A stretch of DNA of 64,000 nt from Flavobacterium sp. ov086 (lineage in GTDB: Bacteria > Bacteroidota > Bacteroidia > Flavobacteriales > Flavobacteriaceae), in assembly GCF_900187965.1 (NCBI RefSeq), contig NZ_FZNL01000009.1:1-64000 (forward strand). The letters are read 5' to 3'. The notes beneath the pieces were generated by a model. It had not been told where the DNA came from and did no database searches. It saw nothing but the letters and a program-made list of their open reading frames with translations. A program made the position numbers and the translations under genes. Shown one piece after another: positions 44,559-53,016 of this stretch (positions are counted from its first letter, which is position 1; the number at the start of each line of letters is the position of its first letter).

Positions 44559-44596
44559 AATCCCCAAACTCAATAATGTTGAGTTTGGGGATTTTT
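44559..44596 (+). terminator. Terminator after lipoprotein gene 1
   Basis: AATCCCCAAACTC-aataatgtt-GAGTTTGGGGATTTTTT: long perfect stem and T-run. Confidence 0.9.
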
Positions 44597-44691
44597 TGAT
44601 TAATAAAGACAAGTTTAATATAAACTTACTAAAGCTAATTTCTGCGTATGTAGTACGTTATAAATATTTGGATATTATTTTCTTTTAATGT

Positions 44692-44732
44692 GGAATCCCG
44701 TAAGGTTTTGATTTTGGGTTGTATTATGTTTG
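44692..44732 (+). promoter_or_regulatory. Conserved promoter block of lipoprotein gene 2
   Basis: GGAATCCCGTAAGGTTTTG, then TTGTATTATGTTTG; -7 box TATGTTTG at 44725-44732. The same layout as the block at 43683. Confidence 0.55.
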
Positions 44733-44760
44733 TGGTAATAACCAATTTAACTAATCAAAA

Positions 44761-45495
44761 ATGAAAAAAATTTTATGCCTTTTTGGTGCTTTAACCCTTT
44801 TATTGAGCTCTTGTTCAAGTGATGATTCTTCAAATGCTTCAGATTCAGTTTTGGTGAAAAAAGTAGTTTTAACAGGAACAGAGGGAAAATCAACAGTAAA
44901 TTATAAATACGATGGAAATAAACTCGTAAGTGTAATTGATGATTCTGGAGAGATAAACATGCATTATACTTATACTGGAGATTTAATTACTAAAATAGAA
45001 TTTAAACTTCCTGATGGATCTGTAGAGCAAACAAACACATTTGCATATGGTACTGATGGGAAATTAGCAACCTTCTTAAGAGTTGAACTTGATAATGATG
45101 AATTAAGAGGATATAAAGAAGTTTATACTTATAATGCAAATGGTACGGTTTCAGTAAAATCATATGGAGGAGATGATAAAACTCAAACTGATGCTTCAGG
45201 AACTGCTACAATTACATTTATTAATGGAGATGTAAGTGAAGTTACAAGTACTAATTCACCAAATCATAAATATGTTTATGATGCAAAAAATAATGCAGCA
45301 AAAAATGTTTTAGGTTTAGATAAAATTTCTTTTGTAGATGGAGAAGGAACTGGTGTTTTTCATAACGAAGTTTCTGATACTTCAGGAGAAACTGTTTGGT
45401 CAACTTATAGTTATACTTACAATTCAGCGGGATATCCTGAAAAAAGTGTAGATGATGTAGAAGGACTAAAATATACTTCAGAATATTTTTATTAA
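44761..45495 (+). CDS. Tandem lipoprotein 2 (YD-repeat-like), 244 residues
   Basis: Paralogue of the gene at 43751: the first eight codons are the same, MKKILCLF, then LLSSCSSDDSSN with lipobox Cys. Repeats YKYDGNKLVSV, YTYTGDLITKIE, FAYGTDGKL, YTYNANGTV, YVYDAKNNAAKNVLGLD. Own promoter and terminator, so it is expressed separately from its neighbours. Function unknown; probably surface exposed. Confidence 0.75.
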   Translation: MKKILCLFGALTLLLSSCSSDDSSNASDSVLVKKVVLTGTEGKSTVNYKYDGNKLVSVIDDSGEINMHYTYTGDLITKIEFKLPDGSVEQTNTFAYGTDGKLATFLRVELDNDELRGYKEVYTYNANGTVSVKSYGGDDKTQTDASGTATITFINGDVSEVTSTNSPNHKYVYDAKNNAAKNVLGLDKISFVDGEGTGVFHNEVSDTSGETVWSTYSYTYNSAGYPEKSVDDVEGLKYTSEYFY

Positions 45496-45521
45496 TACAT
45501 AGCGGGGGCAAATTTGAAACT

Positions 45522-45554
45522 AAAAGCCAGAAGCATTTGCTGATGGCTTTTTTT
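45522..45554 (+). terminator. Terminator after lipoprotein gene 2
   Basis: AAAAGCCA-gaagcatttgctga-TGGCTTTTTTT, with a small inner GCA/TGC stem. Confidence 0.8.
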
Positions 45555-45627
45555 GTAAAAAATAGTCAAAATTTATACAAATCAATTTTATAGAATTCAG
45601 AATCCAAATATCAATAATTTAATCAAT

Positions 45628-45635
45628 TATATTTG
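45628..45635 (+). promoter_or_regulatory. Promoter -7 box of lipoprotein gene 3
   Basis: TATATTTG, a full TAnnTTTG match, 27 bp before the start. The longer block seen before genes 1 and 2 is absent. Confidence 0.5.
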
Positions 45636-45661
45636 CTGGCCGAAAACAAATACCACAAAAA

Positions 45662-46456
45662 ATGAAAAACCTTTTATTACTTTTTAGCGCTTTAACTTTA
45701 TTGCTAACATCTTGTTCTAATGATGATAATGATTCTTCTACAGAAGATACATCGATTTTACCTAAAACCATTTCTTATATTTATCCTTCGGCAGATTTGG
45801 GGACAAATACTAAAAATACTTTGACTTATGATGGGAACAAAATAGTAAGCAGTATATCAGCAATTTCAAAAGTAATTTTTACATACACAGGAAATGTTAT
45901 TACCAAGCAACAGTTATTTGATGTTGATTCCAAAGGTTTGGAAACTAAAGATATGGAAACTGAATATGCTTATGAAAATGGCAAATTAAAAACCAGAATT
46001 ACAAGACAATATTTCACAACTCAATATCCTAATGGACAATACGTAGGCAAAACAGTTTACACTCATGTTTCTAATAATTTGATTTCATATATAGATTATA
46101 CTGTTGATGCAGATACTAAAATTGAGACAAAAATTAGCGAAGGAACTTTTATTTATAAAGACAGTAATCTTATTGAAGACAAAAATGTTAGAGGAGTTTC
46201 TTCCTCGACAAGAACTTATGAATATGATACTAAAAACAATCCTCTAAAAAACATTTTAGGTTTAGATCTATTATTAAAAGAAACAGAAATTTCGAGTAAT
46301 AACATATTGAAAATTAGAAGAGTAGATAGTGAATTGCCTGATTCATCTATTTATTTAACAAACTATATTTATAATGATAAAGATTTCCCAACGAAGCAAA
46401 CATCATTAGCGGGTGACGGAAAATCAATAGAATACGAAATTGAATATACATACTAA
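45662..46456 (+). CDS. Tandem lipoprotein 3 (YD-repeat-like), 264 residues
   Basis: Third paralogue: MKNLLLLFSALTLLLTSCSN, lipobox Cys, acidic NDDNDSSTED. Units LTYDGNKIVSS, FTYTGNVITKQ, YAYENGKLKTR, YEYDTKNNPLKNILGLD, and ending EYEIEYTY. It is more diverged than genes 1 and 2, consistent with an older duplication. Function unknown. Confidence 0.75.
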   Translation: MKNLLLLFSALTLLLTSCSNDDNDSSTEDTSILPKTISYIYPSADLGTNTKNTLTYDGNKIVSSISAISKVIFTYTGNVITKQQLFDVDSKGLETKDMETEYAYENGKLKTRITRQYFTTQYPNGQYVGKTVYTHVSNNLISYIDYTVDADTKIETKISEGTFIYKDSNLIEDKNVRGVSSSTRTYEYDTKNNPLKNILGLDLLLKETEISSNNILKIRRVDSELPDSSIYLTNYIYNDKDFPTKQTSLAGDGKSIEYEIEYTY

Positions 46457-46479
46457 CTAATTACAATTTGAAAATATCA

Positions 46480-46510
46480 AAAACCAAATACTTCTGTATT
46501 TGGTTTTTTT
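46480..46510 (+). terminator. Terminator after lipoprotein gene 3
   Basis: AAAACCAAATAC-ttct-GTATTTGGTTTTTTT. Confidence 0.85.
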
Positions 46511-46551
46511 ATTGGTAGAAATTGGTGAAATTCGTGTTTAAATTAAATCAC

Positions 46552-47508
46552 ATGCAATTCAGAACCCAAATACCAATTTCTAAAACGAGTAATCCAATTG
46601 ATTATAATTCGAAAGTAGTATCTTTTGGTTCTTGCTTTGCAGAAAATATGGCGGAGAAATTCGACTATTTTAAATTTCAAAATACTACAAATCCGTTTGG
46701 GATTATCTTTAATTCGGTTTCAATCGAGAAATTATTTAGCCGGGTTGTTAAGGAAGAGTTTTATACAGAAAAAGATGTTTTCTTTTATAACGAACGTTGG
46801 CATTGTTACGAAGTCCATTCGGATTTAAGCAATTCAGACAGGCAGGAATTACTCGAAACGCTGAATAAAGCTATTTCAGAAACCAATAAACAATTACAAG
46901 AAGCCACACATATTATTATTACCTACGGAACTTCCTGGATTTATAGAAGTATAGAAAGTGACGAGATTGTTGCCAATTGCCATAAAGTTCCACAGAAGCA
47001 ATTTTCTAAAGAATTATTATCGGTTGACATAACTCAGAAAAGCATTCAAAACACAATCGAACTTATTCAGGTTTTAAATCCTCAGATAAATTTCATTTTT
47101 ACCGTTTCGCCGGTACGTCATATTAAAGACGGTTTTGCCGAAAATCAATTAAGTAAATCACACTTATTTGCGGGACTTCATTATAATCTGCAATCTAAAA
47201 TCAACAATCTAAAATTAGAATATTTTCCGTCATACGAAATCATGATGGACGAACTTCGGGATTATCGCTTTTACGCCGAAGATATGCTGCATCCAAACCA
47301 GGTTGCAATTGATTATATCTGGCACAAATTCAGCGAAAACTATATTTCTGAAAACAGTATTTCGACGATGCAGGAAGTCGAAGAAATACAAAAAAGCCTG
47401 CGTCATCGAAGCTTTAATCCAGAATCAGAACAACATCAGAAATTCTTAGCTAAACTTCAGCAAAAAATAAAAGCCATAGAAGAGAAATGGTCACATATTA
47501 AATTTTAA
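46552..47508 (+). CDS. GSCFA domain protein
   Basis: Start chosen at 46552 (MQFRTQIPISK), the usual family start; an upstream Met at 46522 is possible. 318 residues. The name motif is visible as SFGSCFAENMAEK (about 25-37), followed by NPFGIIFN and YGTSWIYR; C-terminal DMLHPNQVAIDYIW supplies the Asp-x-x-His of SGNH-like hydrolases. Probably an esterase of unknown substrate in the cytoplasm. No neighbours in operon. Confidence 0.9.
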   Translation: MQFRTQIPISKTSNPIDYNSKVVSFGSCFAENMAEKFDYFKFQNTTNPFGIIFNSVSIEKLFSRVVKEEFYTEKDVFFYNERWHCYEVHSDLSNSDRQELLETLNKAISETNKQLQEATHIIITYGTSWIYRSIESDEIVANCHKVPQKQFSKELLSVDITQKSIQNTIELIQVLNPQINFIFTVSPVRHIKDGFAENQLSKSHLFAGLHYNLQSKINNLKLEYFPSYEIMMDELRDYRFYAEDMLHPNQVAIDYIWHKFSENYISENSISTMQEVEEIQKSLRHRSFNPESEQHQKFLAKLQQKIKAIEEKWSHIKF

Positions 47509-47921
47509 ACAACATTCTTTGAGTTTTTTTTAGAAAAATATTTTAATCTTTAAAAGTCATAATGTATTTTTTTATTAGGTTTTTAATGTTTACAATTTAT
47601 TGACTAGCCTCCAGCTTTAGCTGGAGTTAATTAAATATGTTAATAAATGGCTTTAGCCAAAATGCATAACTTTGGCTAAAGCCATCCAATTTGATTTTTA
47701 TGTAAACTCCAGCTAAAGCTGGAGGCTATTCAAAACGATCTTTGTGCCTTCGCGCCTTCGTGGCAAAATAAAAAGTAAGAAAATAATTATTTGCCACTAA
47801 AATTTTAGAATAATTGCAGGTAATTGTGTAAATTGTTAAAGTTTAATTTTTTCAATTTTGTAAACTGTAGTAATACAGCCTTATAATAACGCAACTATAA
47901 TCTAATGTGTTTTATTGACGT
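47509..47921. other. Intergenic region with a nested palindrome
   Basis: A 413-bp spacer holding the repeat at 47605-47728 and a GTGCCTTCGCGCCTTCGTGG motif (47745-47764) of a kind that recurs near 56440. The tamB promoter is not resolved. Confidence 0.5.
47605..47728. repeat. 124-bp nested inverted repeat
   Basis: Outer arms 47605-47628 and 47705-47728 are perfectly complementary over 24 bp (core CTCCAGCTTTAGCTGGAG, itself nearly palindromic). Inner arms ATGGCTTTAGCCAAA (47647-47661) and TTTGGCTAAAGCCAT (47671-47685) are perfectly complementary over 15 bp. Resembles a REP/BIME-type extragenic element; possibly mobilised by RAYT proteins. Confidence 0.75.
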
Positions 47922-50900
47922 ATGAATAAGAAACCAATTCATTTTCTTAAAAAAACACTTCGTGTGCTGCTTTGGTGCGTGGCTTCGGTTATTGTGCTTT
48001 TATTACTTCTGATTATTTTAATTCAGGTTCCGTCTATTCAAAATTATGTAAAGGATAAAGCGATTACCTATTTACATGATAAAATTAAAACCAAAGTTTC
48101 CTTAGATCATATTTCGATAAAATTCCCTAAAGATGTAGTTCTCGAAGGTTTTTATTTTGAAGATCAAAAAAAAGACACTTTACTGGCAGGAAAACGTCTT
48201 GAACTCGATGTCGATTTGTTTAAATTGGTAAGCAGTGAATTAGAAATTAATTCAGTTTCGCTGGAAAATGTCAAAGCCAATATTTCACGAAATAGAGAAG
48301 GTGTTTTCAATTTTGATTACATCATAAAAGCTTTCGAATCAAAAGAACCAAAAGTAGAAGAACCAAATAGTAAACCTTTTAAAATATCAGTTGTAAAAGT
48401 AAATCTGGACAATGTAAACTTTAATTTTAAAGACAATTTTTCTAAAAATGATATCAGAGTGAAACTCACACATTTTGATACTAAGTTCAAAGAATTCGAT
48501 TTAGATAAAATGAATTTCGATATTCCGAATATTGATTTAAACGGATTAAAAGTAGTTTTGAATCAGGATGTTGTGGAGAAAATTGCCGAAGTTTCGGTGA
48601 AAACTGTTGATACAATTTCGAAAAGAAAAGATTTCAGTTTAAAATTAGGCAAAATCAAATTAGCAAAAATTGATATTGCCTATGATAATAAAGATTCCAA
48701 ACTAGATTCTGGAATAAAACTGGGGAATCTGGATTTATCCGTCAATAAAATAGATTTGAATAATCAGCTTTTGGACTTTGATTCTTTTGAATTAAAAGAT
48801 CTAAAAGGGAATTTGCGTTTGGGGGCAAAAGACAAACAAATTCAAGCACCAAATTTAGATACAACAGCAATAAAACAAACAGGTTGGAAAGTAAAACTGA
48901 CAGATGTTAATTTAGAAAACATTGCTTTCAAATTTGATGATATGCAATCAAAACCACTTTCAAAAGGAATTGACTACAGCCACATGAATTTGGATAAATT
49001 CAATTTTAAAGCAGAGAAATTATATTACGGGAATGATACCATTTCGGGAAATATAAAAGCGTTAACGGCAAATGATAAAAGCGGATTACAGATTCAGTCT
49101 CTAAAAACAGATTTCTTTTACGGACCTAAAAATGCGTATTTGAATGGTTTGTATTTGAAAACGCCGCAAACACTTCTTCAAGATAAAATAAAAGTTAGTT
49201 ATTCTTCAATTGCCGCAATTTCTAAAGATCTGGGGAATCTTTCTTTAGACGCCAATTTAAAGCAATCAAAAATTGGATTTAAAGACATTTTGCTTTTTAC
49301 TCCCGATTTACAAAAAACAAATCCATTTAAGAGTAATCCAAATGCGGTTTTGTATTTGAATACACGCTTGAGCGGAAAAGTAAAAGACCTGAATATTCCA
49401 CAATTTGAAATGAGCGGAATTGGAACGACAAAAGTCGCCCTTTCGGGGAAAATAAAAGGCTTGCCAGATGCTCAAAAAGCCTATTATGATTTAGATATTA
49501 AAAAGCTTTCAAGTACCTCAAAAGATATTTATTCGTTTGTACCGGCGGGAACAATTCCGAAAAACATTCAATTGCCTTCGCAACTTAATTTAAGTGGAAA
49601 ATTTAAAGGTTCTGTTCAGAATTTTAAAACTAATTTGGCTTTAAACAGCAGTTTCGGAAATGCAAAAATCGATGCTTTATTTGATCAGCGTGTTAAGAAA
49701 AAAGAGAAATACGATGCGACCGTCTATTTGTTAGATTTTGATTTAGGAAGATTAATCAAAAACGATTCGATTGGAAAAATTACGCTTAAAGCGAAAGTAA
49801 AAGGCAAAGGTTTAGATCCAAAAACGGCTCAGGCACGATTTGATGGTTTGGTTCAGAAAGCAGTTTTTAATAAATATACCTATAAAGATTTGGCTTTAAA
49901 GGGAAATATCGAAAATGGATCTTTTGCAGTTAAATCCGGAATGAAAGACCCAAATCTAAATTTTGATCTTGTTGCAAGCGGAAACACAAAAGACAAATAT
50001 CCAACGATTCAACTAAAATTAAACTTAGATATTGCCGATTTAGAAAAGCTGAATCTTCACGCCGGACCAATGAAATTGCGTGGAAATGTAGATGCGGATA
50101 TTGCCAATAGTAATCCTGATTTTTTAAACGGAAAAGTGTTCCTTTCAAATATTCAGATTTTGCAGGACGCAGAACCAATTGTTTTAGATTCGGTTCGTGT
50201 AATTGCTTTTGCGGATAATAACCGAAATAATATCAAAATCTCATCTCAGTTTTTAAAAGCAGAAGTTGACGGAAAATACAAGCTAACAACATTAGAGGCT
50301 GCAATAAAAAAATCATTATCTAAATATATTGATTTAAAAAGCCCGAAAGAAAAAGGGGAATCAGACGAACAAAGATTGGCTTTTACGCTAACAGTTGATA
50401 ACGACCCGATTCTGTTTAAATTGGTTCCGGAATTGACAGGTTTGGAACCGTTAAAAATTACAGGGAAATACAATAACGTAACCGATTCTTTAGAAATAAA
50501 AGGAACGATTCCGAGAATTGTTTACGCAAATAATACAATCGCCGACGGAAAAATAAATATCGAAGCCAAAGAAAATGCTTTAGAATATCAAATTTCTGTT
50601 GCCACAATAGAAAGCAGTTCTTTAAAGATTCCGTTTACTAGTTTATCCGGAAAAGTCGAAAATAATATTCTGACTTATGCACTTGAAGTGAAAGATGCAA
50701 AAGACAAACAACAATATTTCATTGCCGGAGAATTTAAAACAGAAGATTCTAAAAACATTTTTAAAATTGATGCAGAAAACTTTGTTCTGAATTACGATAA
50801 ATGGAATGTCGACCCGGAAAACACAATTGAATTTGGAGGAAAGAGATTGTACGTCAATAAATTCTTTTTAGAACATTCAGGCAATGAACTTAAAATACAA

Positions 50901-53012
50901 TCACAAGGAATTCAGGACAATGCACCATTACAAGTTGATTTTGTAAACTTCAAGATCGAGACTATTATGAACATAGTCAAAAAAGATCAGCTATTAATGC
51001 AAGGTTTGATTAATGGAAATGCGGTAGTTGAAAATGTAATGACGAAACCAACTTTTACATCAGACATAAAAATTGATCAATTTGCATTTAAAGGTGAACC
51101 TGTTGGAGATATTGCTATAAAAGTCGATAATAAAACAGACAATTTATTGGCAGCAAATGTTACGCTAAGCGGAGAAGAAAATGACGTAAACCTTACAGGG
51201 AATTATAAAATTGACGATGGAAATCTGGATTTTAATCTCGATGTAAATAAGTTGAATATCAAAAGTATTCAGGGTTTCAGTATGGGAAATCTTACTGAAG
51301 GAACAGGGTATTTAGCCGGAAATTTTAAAATTACAGGAACTTCGGATGCGCCAAAAGTAAACGGAGAATTAGATTTTAAAAATACAGGTTTCAGAGTTAC
51401 TAAATTCAATTCGTATTTTAAAACCGAAGAAGAAAAAATAACACTTCAAAACGATGTAATTACATTTGATAGTTTCACTTTTCATGACGAAAATGACAAT
51501 GAATTAACGATAAACGGAACAATTAAATCGACAGATTATACCAATTTTGATTTTGGATTAACTGTTGTTGCAGACGATTTTAGAGCGATACATTCTAAAG
51601 AAAAAGACAATGACTTATTCTATGGAGATTTGATTTTAGATAGTAAATTAAATATCAAAGGAACTCTTGCAAATCCTGTTATTGGCGGAAATATCAAAAT
51701 AAATAAAGAGACTAAATTTACTGTTGTTTTACCACAGTCAGATCCTTCGATTGCGGATCGTGAGGGAATTGTAGAGTTTGTTGATGAAGATAATCAGTAT
51801 CTAAAACAAACGGCAGCGATGGAGCAAAAGCTGAATCAATCGCAGTTAATTGGTATGGATGTTAGTGTTGCTATTTCTATCGATAAAGAAGCTGAACTTA
51901 CTTTGGTGATCGACAAAGGAAATGGTGATTATTTGAATCTAAAAGGAGAAGCTGAGCTTATAGGCGGAATTGATCCTTCAGGAAAAACAACTTTGACGGG
52001 TAAATACGAATTTTCAGATGGAGCGTATGAAATGAATTTCAACATGATCCGACGAAAATTTGACATTCAAAAAGGAAGTTCAATTACCTGGAATGGAGAA
52101 CCAACCATGGCTACTTTGAATATTACAGCGATTTATAAGGTTGATGCAGCACCAATTGATTTACTTGGAAATCAGTTGGGAACAATGAGTCCAACAGAAA
52201 AAAACACGTACAAACAGAAAATACCATTTCAGACTCATTTGAAAATGAAAGACGAATTATTGAAACCCGAAATCACTTTTGATATTGTACTTCCGGATGG
52301 TAATTATGGCGTTTCTACAGATGTTGTATCTCTTACACAAACGAAATTGCAACAATTAAGACAAGAGCCAGCCGAATTAAACAAACAGGTTTTTGCCCTT
52401 TTATTATTGAATAGATTTATTGGTGAAAATCCATTTGCGAGTGAAAGTGGCGGAACTAGTGCAGAATCTTTGGCAAGACAAAGTGTGAGCAAAATACTTT
52501 CACAACAATTAAATGATCTTGCCGGAGAATTAATTACCGGAGTTCAGTTAGAATTCGATTTGGAATCTACTGATGATTATACGACAGGAACCAGAGAAAA
52601 CAGAACGGATTTGAATGTTGGTGTTTCTAAGAAACTTCTGGATGATCGATTAAAAGTTACTGTAGGAAGCAGTTTTGCTGTCGAAGGTCAGGAACGCGCC
52701 AACGAACAAAGTACCAATATTGCGGGAGATGTAGCGCTGGATTATCAATTGACAAAAGACGGTAGATATATGGTTCGTGCCTATCGAAAAAATGAATATC
52801 AGGTTGCAGTAGAAGGACAAGTTATTGAGACAGGAGTTGCTTTTATTATTACGATGAGTTACAATAAATTCCGAGAACTTTTTCATCGCACTGCTGCAGA
52901 AAAAGAAATGATCAGAGAAGAAAAACTGCGTAAGGAAAAAGAAAAACAGAAAAAGAAGGAAGACAAGGAAAAAGAAGAAAATCAAATTGAAGGAAATGAG
53001 CAAAAAACATAG
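47922..53012 (+). CDS. tamB: TamB-like translocation and assembly module protein
   Basis: A 1696-residue protein: one N-terminal membrane helix (about 15-38), AsmA-like start (DKAITYLHDKIKTKVSLDHI), a very long series of beta repeats forming a periplasm-spanning groove, and the C-terminal TamB (DUF490) domain (about 1150-1620: KGTLANPVIGGNIKINKETK, GGIDPSGKTTLTGKYEFSDG, VFALLLLNRFIGENP). A highly charged Lys/Glu tail closes the protein. It lies directly before the BamA-like lipoprotein gene (4 bp between), the TamB-TamL pair of Bacteroidota, which acts in outer membrane biogenesis or lipid transport. Confidence 0.92.
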   Translation: MNKKPIHFLKKTLRVLLWCVASVIVLLLLLIILIQVPSIQNYVKDKAITYLHDKIKTKVSLDHISIKFPKDVVLEGFYFEDQKKDTLLAGKRLELDVDLFKLVSSELEINSVSLENVKANISRNREGVFNFDYIIKAFESKEPKVEEPNSKPFKISVVKVNLDNVNFNFKDNFSKNDIRVKLTHFDTKFKEFDLDKMNFDIPNIDLNGLKVVLNQDVVEKIAEVSVKTVDTISKRKDFSLKLGKIKLAKIDIAYDNKDSKLDSGIKLGNLDLSVNKIDLNNQLLDFDSFELKDLKGNLRLGAKDKQIQAPNLDTTAIKQTGWKVKLTDVNLENIAFKFDDMQSKPLSKGIDYSHMNLDKFNFKAEKLYYGNDTISGNIKALTANDKSGLQIQSLKTDFFYGPKNAYLNGLYLKTPQTLLQDKIKVSYSSIAAISKDLGNLSLDANLKQSKIGFKDILLFTPDLQKTNPFKSNPNAVLYLNTRLSGKVKDLNIPQFEMSGIGTTKVALSGKIKGLPDAQKAYYDLDIKKLSSTSKDIYSFVPAGTIPKNIQLPSQLNLSGKFKGSVQNFKTNLALNSSFGNAKIDALFDQRVKKKEKYDATVYLLDFDLGRLIKNDSIGKITLKAKVKGKGLDPKTAQARFDGLVQKAVFNKYTYKDLALKGNIENGSFAVKSGMKDPNLNFDLVASGNTKDKYPTIQLKLNLDIADLEKLNLHAGPMKLRGNVDADIANSNPDFLNGKVFLSNIQILQDAEPIVLDSVRVIAFADNNRNNIKISSQFLKAEVDGKYKLTTLEAAIKKSLSKYIDLKSPKEKGESDEQRLAFTLTVDNDPILFKLVPELTGLEPLKITGKYNNVTDSLEIKGTIPRIVYANNTIADGKINIEAKENALEYQISVATIESSSLKIPFTSLSGKVENNILTYALEVKDAKDKQQYFIAGEFKTEDSKNIFKIDAENFVLNYDKWNVDPENTIEFGGKRLYVNKFFLEHSGNELKIQSQGIQDNAPLQVDFVNFKIETIMNIVKKDQLLMQGLINGNAVVENVMTKPTFTSDIKIDQFAFKGEPVGDIAIKVDNKTDNLLAANVTLSGEENDVNLTGNYKIDDGNLDFNLDVNKLNIKSIQGFSMGNLTEGTGYLAGNFKITGTSDAPKVNGELDFKNTGFRVTKFNSYFKTEEEKITLQNDVITFDSFTFHDENDNELTINGTIKSTDYTNFDFGLTVVADDFRAIHSKEKDNDLFYGDLILDSKLNIKGTLANPVIGGNIKINKETKFTVVLPQSDPSIADREGIVEFVDEDNQYLKQTAAMEQKLNQSQLIGMDVSVAISIDKEAELTLVIDKGNGDYLNLKGEAELIGGIDPSGKTTLTGKYEFSDGAYEMNFNMIRRKFDIQKGSSITWNGEPTMATLNITAIYKVDAAPIDLLGNQLGTMSPTEKNTYKQKIPFQTHLKMKDELLKPEITFDIVLPDGNYGVSTDVVSLTQTKLQQLRQEPAELNKQVFALLLLNRFIGENPFASESGGTSAESLARQSVSKILSQQLNDLAGELITGVQLEFDLESTDDYTTGTRENRTDLNVGVSKKLLDDRLKVTVGSSFAVEGQERANEQSTNIAGDVALDYQLTKDGRYMVRAYRKNEYQVAVEGQVIETGVAFIITMSYNKFRELFHRTAAEKEMIREEKLRKEKEKQKKKEDKEKEENQIEGNEQKT

Positions 53013-53016
53013 CAAT

